From: JAENVU01 sp038250905 | GTDB lineage: Bacteria; Actinomycetota; Acidimicrobiia; IMCC26256; JAENVU01 | Assembly: GCA_038250905.1 (NCBI GenBank) | Contig: JBBSBV010000020.1 | Coordinates: 19,562-83,561, forward strand | Direction: 5' to 3' | Length of the DNA stretch: 64,000 nucleotides | Shown: in pieces, positions 58,989-64,000 of the stretch | Position numbering within the stretch: position 1 is the first letter of the stretch | Layout: every line of letters begins with the position of its first letter | Notes under the pieces: generated by a model | Told to the model about the DNA's origin: nothing | Database searches by the model: none | What the model saw: only the letters and a program-made list of their open reading frames with translations | Made by a program: the position numbers and the translations under genes

Positions 58989-59819
58989 TCAACCCGGGCG
59001 GACGATCTCGGCCAGGAGGTCCATGGAGCGGAGCCAGGCGTCGAGGTCCTTCTGCCACGGTGCCGCCACCATGTGCTGGACCCCCGCGGCCTCGAACGCC
59101 GCGTTCTCCTCGCCGATGAGACCCGTATCCATCCCCTGCGGATCCCAACCGGTCCGCGCCGAGATCGTGAACGAAGGCTCCGGTCGGTCGGTCCGCAGCC
59201 GCGCCACGATCGGGACCACCTCGGGCGGCTTCAGGCCGACCATGTGGAAGCCGTCGCCTTTGGCCACCGCGCGCCGGAACGACGCCTCGACCCCGCCGCC
59301 GATCCAGATCGGGATCTCACCGGCGGGCTTGGGGAGGAAGCGGATCGCCTCGAGGTGGTGCCCGGCGCCGTCGAACGTCACGGGGTCGTCCCGCCACGCG
59401 GCGCGGAACAGATCGAGGGTCTCGTCCAAGCGTCGGCCGCGGTTCTCGAACGGCTGACCGAGCGCGTCGTACTCGCGTTTGCTCCACCCCACGCCCGCAC
59501 CGAGGATCAGGCGCCCGCCGCTCATCGCGTCGACGCTCGCGAGGTGGTTGGCCAGCCAGACGGGATTGTGCTGTGGGACGACGAGCACGCTCGTGCCGAG
59601 TCGGACCCGGGTAGTGACCGCCGCAGCCCAGCTCAGCGTGGCGAACGGGTCGAGGAGGTACGGCGACGGATAGGTCTGCTCGGCCGGATGCACGATGTGG
59701 TCACTCACCCAGACGTCGCGGAACCCGAGTTCCTCCGCGTGCCGGGCCGCACGAACCACTGCGTCGCCGCTCGCGACCCGTCCGTACTGGGGTAGATGGA
59801 TTCCGTAGGTCATCGCCAT
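58989..59819 (-). CDS. LLM-class F420-dependent oxidoreductase
   Basis: A 276-residue luciferase-like TIM-barrel protein. It shows YGIHLPQYGRVA at the start, DVWVSDHIVHP, LGTSVLVVPQHNPVWLA, LILGAGVGWSKREYDALG and PIWIGGG. This pattern is typical of actinobacterial F420-dependent members, which oxidise or reduce small molecules with F420. ATG 59819 (MAMTYG) has AGGA 7 bases upstream; ATG 59813 is equally possible. It converges with PhyH with 48 bases between the stops. Confidence 0.87.
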   Translation of the reverse strand: MAMTYGIHLPQYGRVASGDAVVRAARHAEELGFRDVWVSDHIVHPAEQTYPSPYLLDPFATLSWAAAVTTRVRLGTSVLVVPQHNPVWLANHLASVDAMSGGRLILGAGVGWSKREYDALGQPFENRGRRLDETLDLFRAAWRDDPVTFDGAGHHLEAIRFLPKPAGEIPIWIGGGVEASFRRAVAKGDGFHMVGLKPPEVVPIVARLRTDRPEPSFTISARTGWDPQGMDTGLIGEENAAFEAAGVQHMVAAPWQKDLDAWLRSMDLLAEIVRPG

Positions 59820-59978
59820 GCCGTGATCCTGCCAGGCGGCTCGGCGACCCTTCGTTGCATACCGCCCCGAATCGCTCCGATCCACCGTGCGAGGGGACGT
59901 TCTCCTCTACGCCGCGCCACTGGGTGGCGCGAGCGTCATGAGATATCCCGGTCCCAAGCGAGCGAAGTGCGAGCAACC

Positions 59979-62051
59979 ATGGCCAAATCGCGATCCCGAT
60001 CGCTCATCGTCGGAGTCACGCTGGTGGCGCTCACGTCGCTGGGCTTCACCGCCTGCAACCCGTCGTTCGCGCCCACACCGTGTCCGACCGGCCTCTACCA
60101 ACCGACATCGACCTTCGCGGACGGTCAGACCATTCTCGACGACTGTGCAATCACGATCCGCTCCGACGCGGATGTGAACACGAAGCGTGCCGCGCTCGTC
60201 AACTTCATCTGGGGTGCGACGGGATTCCCGTCCACGAAACTCCCGGTCTCGGTCGACCGCGACGTCCCGAGCCCGGTCGCAGGCCTGGCGAATCTCGAGC
60301 GCGTCGACACGCTGCACATCGCCATGGATGCGGGCCAGGTCGGTATCGCGCACCACTTCATCCCACTGCAGCGAAAGGCGAACCGGCTCGTGGTCCTGCA
60401 CCAGGGTCATACCTGCACGATCAATGACAGCACTGCCCCGTTCGACGATGGCCCGGGGATGCAGCACACGATCAACGCGCTCCTCGCCGACGGCTACTCC
60501 GTGCTCGCGGTCTACATGCAACACATCGACGATCAACTCGGAGGCGTCTGCGGGCAACCGTCGCACGACGAGATGTTCCAGACCCTCCACCCGGTCGGCA
60601 GCGTCATGAAATTCTTCCTCGAACCCGTCGCCGTCAGCCTCAACTACCTCCAGACCCGAGCCGACGCCGATCACTTCCCCCGCTACCGCGACTTCAGCAT
60701 GATCGGCTTGTCCGGCGGCGGGTGGACCACCGTCGTGTACTCCGCCATCGATCCGCGGATCACGCTCAGTGTCCCGGTCGCGGGATCGCTGCCGCTCTAC
60801 TTGCGCTTCCCGGCATCGGAGGGTGACACCGAACAGAACCTCACCGACTTCTACCGGATCGCCGGATACCCCGACCTGCACGTGATGGGCTCGTACGGCC
60901 CGGGGCGCCACCAGGTCCAGGTGTTGAACCGCCTCGACGACTGCTGCTTCGGCGAGCAGTACCACGACGCGAACCTCTCGGGAATGTCGTTCGACCAGGC
61001 CACGCACAGCTACGAGTGGCGCGTGCGCAAGACGATCGCGACGCTCGGCTCGGGTTCGTTCCGGTTCGAGGTCGACGAGGCGTCGCCGACGCACATGATC
61101 TCGTTCAGCACGATCGCGAACGTGCTCCTGGCGGAGCTCGACGGGGACCGACGCACTGTGGGCTCCGCGTCGGCAGCCGACGCCTTCGTACGCGGGCAGA
61201 ACGGCAACCTGTGGCACGTCCACGGGACGAGCTGGGAGGACACGGGACTGCCGATGCTCGGTGCGCCGGCGGTGACCGAGGGGCCCGACGGCCACGTCGA
61301 CGTCTTCTTCCGCGACACCGACAACCACTTGATGCGCGTGACGCGCGAGCGCAACGTCTGGACCGCAACGAGTCTGGGTGGCGTCATCACCACCGACCCG
61401 GTCGCCGCGACCCCCGGCCCCGGCCAGTTCGACGTCGTCGCACTCGGTGCCGACTACACCCCCTACCACTGGTGGTGGAACGGTGCCGGCGTGAGCAGCG
61501 AGCAGGTGAGCACGACCCGTGGGCTCGGGCAGTCGGCTTTGATCGTCGCGCCCGGGCGGCTCGACATCTTCGTCCGCGGCTTCGACCACGCGATCCATCA
61601 CGTCCGCAGGACCGCGGCCGGTGTGCTGGACGAGTCGCTCGGCGGTGTCGTCTCCGACTTCCCCACCGCGGTCGCCACCACCGATGCCGGCGGAACGACC
61701 CGGCGGGTGATCGTCGAGGGACCCGGCCGCCGCCTCTGGAGCGTGGCGTCGATCGACGATGGCGCCTGGACGTGGGAGCTGCTTGCACACGCGGGCATGA
61801 CGGATCGGTTCGCCGGAAGCCCGAGCGCGTCGGCGACTCCACGCGGGGTGAGCGTCTCGGTCCGAACGAGCACCGGTAACCTCGGTCTCTTCCGGCGCAC
61901 CCCCGCCGGATGGACTTACCGCAACGTCGGCGGATCGATCGTCGACTCGCCCACCGCGGTCGGCCGGGCCGCGTTCGCGCACGGCCGCAACGGCTCGCTC
62001 CGGTACTTCGACGGCACCGCGTGGCACCAGCTCGGCGGCCGCTTCGACTGA
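59979..62051 (+). CDS. Secreted alpha/beta hydrolase fused to a PLL-like beta-propeller
   Basis: A 690-residue exported lipoprotein with lipobox FTAC (Cys about 26). Residues about 60-390 form a hydrolase domain with the nucleophile elbow IGLSGGGWT (Ser about 246) and a probable catalytic His in SPTHMIS. Residues about 400-690 contain about six imperfect repeats of roughly 45 residues (AFVRGQNGNLWHV, DVFFRDTDNHLMRV, IFVRGFDHAIHHVR, AFAHGRNGSLRYF), the pattern of PLL/PHL-type sugar-binding propellers. I infer an esterase directed to glycans or glycosylated surfaces. ATG 59979 is chosen as the start before the signal peptide. Confidence 0.78.
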   Translation: MAKSRSRSLIVGVTLVALTSLGFTACNPSFAPTPCPTGLYQPTSTFADGQTILDDCAITIRSDADVNTKRAALVNFIWGATGFPSTKLPVSVDRDVPSPVAGLANLERVDTLHIAMDAGQVGIAHHFIPLQRKANRLVVLHQGHTCTINDSTAPFDDGPGMQHTINALLADGYSVLAVYMQHIDDQLGGVCGQPSHDEMFQTLHPVGSVMKFFLEPVAVSLNYLQTRADADHFPRYRDFSMIGLSGGGWTTVVYSAIDPRITLSVPVAGSLPLYLRFPASEGDTEQNLTDFYRIAGYPDLHVMGSYGPGRHQVQVLNRLDDCCFGEQYHDANLSGMSFDQATHSYEWRVRKTIATLGSGSFRFEVDEASPTHMISFSTIANVLLAELDGDRRTVGSASAADAFVRGQNGNLWHVHGTSWEDTGLPMLGAPAVTEGPDGHVDVFFRDTDNHLMRVTRERNVWTATSLGGVITTDPVAATPGPGQFDVVALGADYTPYHWWWNGAGVSSEQVSTTRGLGQSALIVAPGRLDIFVRGFDHAIHHVRRTAAGVLDESLGGVVSDFPTAVATTDAGGTTRRVIVEGPGRRLWSVASIDDGAWTWELLAHAGMTDRFAGSPSASATPRGVSVSVRTSTGNLGLFRRTPAGWTYRNVGGSIVDSPTAVGRAAFAHGRNGSLRYFDGTAWHQLGGRFD

Positions 62052-62215
62052 GCGAAGGGCCGGTCCCGACCTACGGTCGCCGGGCAGTGAGTCACGCTCG
62101 TGGGGCCGCTCAGCCGGTTGTGGGTGCGTACGGAGTTCGAGACCGTCGACAGTCCACGAGGCGGTCGCCCGGCTGCAGGTCGAACCGCCCGCCGCCAATG
62201 CCGCGATGTGATGGA

Positions 62216-62683
62216 ATGCCCGACATGGCTCCCTGGATCGAAGTCTCCCGTGACATTGCCGCATCCCCCGAGGCGGTGTACGCCGCCATCTCGGACGTGA
62301 CCCGCATGGGCGAGTGGTCCGAGGAGTGCCACACCTGCGAATGGCACGAGGGCATCGATGGCCCGGCCGTCGGCGCGACCTTCGACGGCCACAACCGCAA
62401 CGGCGAGCACGAGTGGAGCACGCAGGGCACTGTGATCGAGGCCGATCCCGGTCGGGCCTTCGCCTTCGAATGCTCGATGTTCGACTTTCACTTCTCGTCG
62501 TGGGGCTACCGCATCGAGCCGACCGCCACGGGATGTCGGGTCACCGAATGGAGCGAGGACCTGCGACCGGAGTCCGCGATGGAGTTCAGCAAGCAGACGT
62601 CGGGCATCGACGACCGCCCGGCCCGCAACCGCCAGACCATGAGCGGCACCCTCGACCGCCTCGCCGCGGCGCTGGAGTCGTAA
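62216..62683 (+). CDS. SRPBCC-family (polyketide cyclase-like) protein
   Basis: A 155-residue START-like domain (WIEVSRDIAASPEAVYAAIS, MGEWSEECHTCEW, GTVIEADPGRAFAFEC, and CRVTEWSEDLRP). This is the polyketide-cyclase/dehydrase-like group with a hydrophobic ligand cavity. The ligand is unknown. The start is uncertain: ATG 62216 (MPDMAPW) or ATG 62225, neither with a clear ribosome-binding site. It is the last chromosomal gene before the tRNA scar and the mobile region. Confidence 0.75.
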   Translation: MPDMAPWIEVSRDIAASPEAVYAAISDVTRMGEWSEECHTCEWHEGIDGPAVGATFDGHNRNGEHEWSTQGTVIEADPGRAFAFECSMFDFHFSSWGYRIEPTATGCRVTEWSEDLRPESAMEFSKQTSGIDDRPARNRQTMSGTLDRLAAALES

Positions 62684-62752
62684 CCGTTTGCCCGACCACC
62701 GCGCGTGGGGCATCGCATCGGGACGTCGCGGTCGAGAGCATCCGGAATGCAG

Positions 62753-62777
62753 GAGGCCCCGCACTCGGCGGGGCCTC
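62753..62777 (-). terminator. Strong hairpin downstream of the tRNA-Met fragment
   Basis: GAGGCCCCGC, loop ACTCG, GCGGGGCCTC: a perfect 10-bp stem. On the minus strand it lies 17 bases after the CCA end of the tRNA fragment, where the terminator of the original tRNA gene would be. On the plus strand it is followed by TGACCTGCTGTTTT and could also end the SRPBCC transcript. Confidence 0.6.
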
Positions 62778-62794
62778 TGACCTGCTGTTTTCGA

Positions 62795-62849
<55 letters not shown>

Positions 62850-62921
62850 CTCCGTCCTTCTGGTGACGTCGAGTGCCAACCAGACCCATTCCGTCTGGCG
62901 TTTCGATGGCCGTCGTCCCAT

Positions 62922-62950
62922 CCCGTACCAACGAGTCCCAACCCGTACCA
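62922..62950 (+). repeat. Direct repeats CCCGTACCA near the attachment scar
   Basis: CCCGTACCA occurs at 62922-62930 and again at 62942-62950, 20 bases apart, about 75-100 bases from the tRNA fragment. A 6-bp inverted repeat (CCAGAC/GTCTGG, 62880-62898) lies just before. Short spaced repeats beside a core site are typical of arm-type integrase sites. This is suggestive only. Confidence 0.35.
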
Positions 62951-62983
62951 GGGATTCCGTTAGAAATCGCGTGAGAAGTCGCG

Positions 62984-63346
62984 ATGCACAACGAGGGCCT
63001 CTTTGCGACACGCGCGACAGGGCTATTCCTCCCTCCAGGTCCGCTGGTCGATGACCTGGCGGGCTACCTGTTCGACGCTCTGCCGCCTGGCCGTCGCTCG
63101 ACGTTCGAGTCGACCGACGGCATCCCTGATCGAGCAACCCACTACCTCAGCGACCACGCCGGTCGCTTGATGGAAGGTGTTGCTGCGGCTGCCCGGCTGG
63201 ATACGGGTGCAGCCAGCTGGGTCGCCAACGCCGTGGGCGATCGAGGTCCCCCGCGCCGGTGCGCTGGCATCTCCCGTACGGCCTCTCGTACCGTGACCTC
63301 GAGAAATTGTTGGCCTAGCTCACCTAGACTTGGTGCACGGGGCTGA
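62984..63346 (+). CDS. Hypothetical open frame in the mobile region (doubtful)
   Basis: A 120-codon frame starting at ATG 62984. Its first 87 residues have ordinary amino-acid composition (including PGPLVDDLAGYLFDALPPGR), but I recognise no family. From about 63241 the frame runs through an IS6-like transposase fragment that is coded in a different frame, so the last 30 residues are certainly not native. It may be a truncated phage or island gene, or no gene. Confidence 0.25.
   Translation: MHNEGLFATRATGLFLPPGPLVDDLAGYLFDALPPGRRSTFESTDGIPDRATHYLSDHAGRLMEGVAAAARLDTGAASWVANAVGDRGPPRRCAGISRTASRTVTSRNCWPSSPRLGARG
63241..63318 (+). mobile_element. Fragment of an IS6-family transposase
   Basis: The frame containing 63259-63318 reads VRWHLPYGLSYRDLEKLLA and then TAG. 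This closely follows the N-terminal segment of IS6/IS26-type transposases (AVRWYLRYGLSYRDVEELLAERG). Only about 20-25 residues remain, with no DDE residues and no terminal repeats visible. It is debris of a deleted or interrupted element. Confidence 0.55.
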
Positions 63347-63850
63347 TGGCTTGTTCGCCACCCGTGGCGACGTGCGCGGTCCATGCGCGTCCGTCCCAGT
63401 AGCGAAGCTCGTACTGACCATTGGGATCCGGGTACCAGTTCGCCGGTGCAGCCGGCGGAGCTGGAGGCTCAGGTGGGTGTGGGCCGCGGGTCTCCGCCGG
63501 TGCAGCCGGTGCAGCCGGAGGCTCAGGTGGGTGTGGGCCGGGGGTCTCCGCCGGTGCAGCCGGCGCCACGGCAGCCGCAGTCTGAGGGCTCATCGACTGA
63601 GCCAGGTTCACTCCGAAGATCATGCCGGCCCCATCGCCAAGCCCGTGGTCCTGTACGCCCTGGGCGATCTTCTGCTGAGCCGCAACACTCGACGCCTGCT
63701 GCGAGATGCCCTCGAAAGCCGAGACATTCATCTTGTTTGCCGAGTACTGCTTGACCAGCTCTCGCGATTCGGACGAGAACTCGATGCTCTCAATACCCAC
63801 CTGAACCACGTCAAGCCCGAACCGGGTGATCCATGAGCCTAGAGCAGAGT
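63324..63850 (-). pseudogene. SPFH-domain protein with C-terminal DUF2510, 5' end lost
   Basis: The frame ending at 63324 reads, from about 63850, ADDNSALGSWITRFGLDVV, then SRELVKQYSANKMNVSAFEG, a Pro/Ala linker and a C-terminal DUF2510 module (NWYPDPNGQYELRYWDGRAW). This is the end of an SPFH (band-7-like, YdjI-type) membrane-associated protein. The coding sense continues upstream past the apparent start GTG 63809, then stops at the border of the ISAzo13-type element. The bulk of the SPFH domain is therefore missing. Confidence 0.6.
63463..63570. repeat. Two tandem 54-bp repeats in the SPFH-DUF2510 linker
   Basis: Two nearly identical in-frame copies (about 63463-63516 and 63517-63570) begin GGAGGCTCAGGTGGGTGTGG. 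On the minus strand each encodes an 18-residue Pro/Ala/Glu segment containing GPHPPEPP. They form the flexible linker before DUF2510. The copy number could vary between strains. Confidence 0.7.
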
Positions 63851-63867
63851 TGTCGTCTGCTAAGGGC

Positions 63868-64000
63868 TCACGCCGGGATTGGTTGAGCGTTGATGGTGTA
63901 GTTCCATTGGCCGTGGAAGTCGTGGGGTGTGAGGGGAACGGCGGCGAGTTGCGCGTTGGTGATCTTGACGCCTTTCGGATACCACTCGGGGTCGTAGCCG
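63868..64000 (-). mobile_element. C-terminal end of an ISAzo13-family transposase (partial)
   Basis: The minus-strand frame from the right edge ends WYPKGVKITNAQLAAVPLTP, HDFHGQWNYTI, then TGA at 63868-63870. YPxGVKI, a Q-x-A-x-x-P-x-x-x-HDFHGxWNY ending, is characteristic of the Rhodopirellula-type/ISAzo13 DDE transposases. Only about 44 residues lie in the window. The element's end falls between here and about 63850, where the interrupted SPFH gene begins. Confidence 0.72.

Noticed and set aside
63463..63570. CRISPR-like repeats
   Set aside because: There are only two contiguous 54-bp copies without spacers, in frame within a Pro-rich protein linker.

Overview
The window is high-GC, densely coded DNA from an actinobacterium. 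An acidimicrobial or similar environmental lineage is my inference, and no rRNA is present to confirm it. The evidence is: F420-type enzymes (LLM-class, Ddn-type, PPOX-type); a cAMP-dependent protein lysine acetyltransferase of the mycobacterial Pat type; an MtrB/LpqB-like kinase and lipoprotein pair; an Ltp2/ChsH-like steroid or acyl-CoA side-chain operon; many leaderless starts; and frequent GTGA stop/start overlaps. No CRISPR array, rRNA or complete tRNA was seen.

Layout. 1-8600: small oxidases, LtrA and a TrmO-like protein, then a minus-strand operon (4832 to 2256) with the order of mycobacterial chsH2-chsH1-ltp2 but with ChsH2 split into two genes. It faces a VOC/DUF1905 pair across a strong palindrome. 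8600-24100: an alcohol dehydrogenase, a 1407-residue PAS/GGDEF/EAL protein, secreted esterases, YceI, a stand-alone LigD polymerase domain, an MFS pump, the cAMP-regulated acetyltransferase, a TetR regulator whose own promoter carries nearly the same palindrome as the one at 4886, and a sensor kinase with a GerMN lipoprotein. 24300-38300: an OafA-type acyltransferase, a VOC-ArsR-SRPBCC operon, a HugZ-like protein, glutamate decarboxylase, an aldo-keto reductase, an arylsulfatase operon, methyltransferases and hydrolases.

36400-40900 holds a putative persulfide-stress regulon. Three perfect 6-4-6 palindromes (ATACCC-N4-GGGTAT or -GGGTAC) of CstR/CsoR type lie at the starts of a 61-residue Cys-rich protein, a TauE-type exporter facing CstB (persulfide dioxygenase-rhodanese), and a YgaP-like DUF2892 membrane protein.

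40971-52077 is a seven-gene minus-strand operon: permease, arcA, arcB, arcC, phosphoketolase, P-type H+-ATPase and multicopper oxidase. It joins two substrate-level ATP routes (arginine deiminase pathway and phosphoketolase) to a proton pump, and a DosR-like box lies upstream. This suggests an energy-maintenance unit for low oxygen.

52300-62700: a Ddn-type reductase, a DUF3558 lipoprotein, a dehydrogenase-SDR-sulfotransferase-MBL operon, a PhyH dioxygenase, an LLM F420 enzyme, a hydrolase fused to a beta-propeller, and an SRPBCC protein. At 62795-62849 lies only the 3' part of an initiator tRNA-Met, which looks like an integration scar. To its right the DNA is mobile debris: an IS6-like fragment, an SPFH-DUF2510 gene missing its 5' end, and the end of an ISAzo13-type transposase that runs off the window. 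The longest stretch without a supported gene is about 62684-62983; it holds a hairpin terminator, the tRNA fragment and short repeats.
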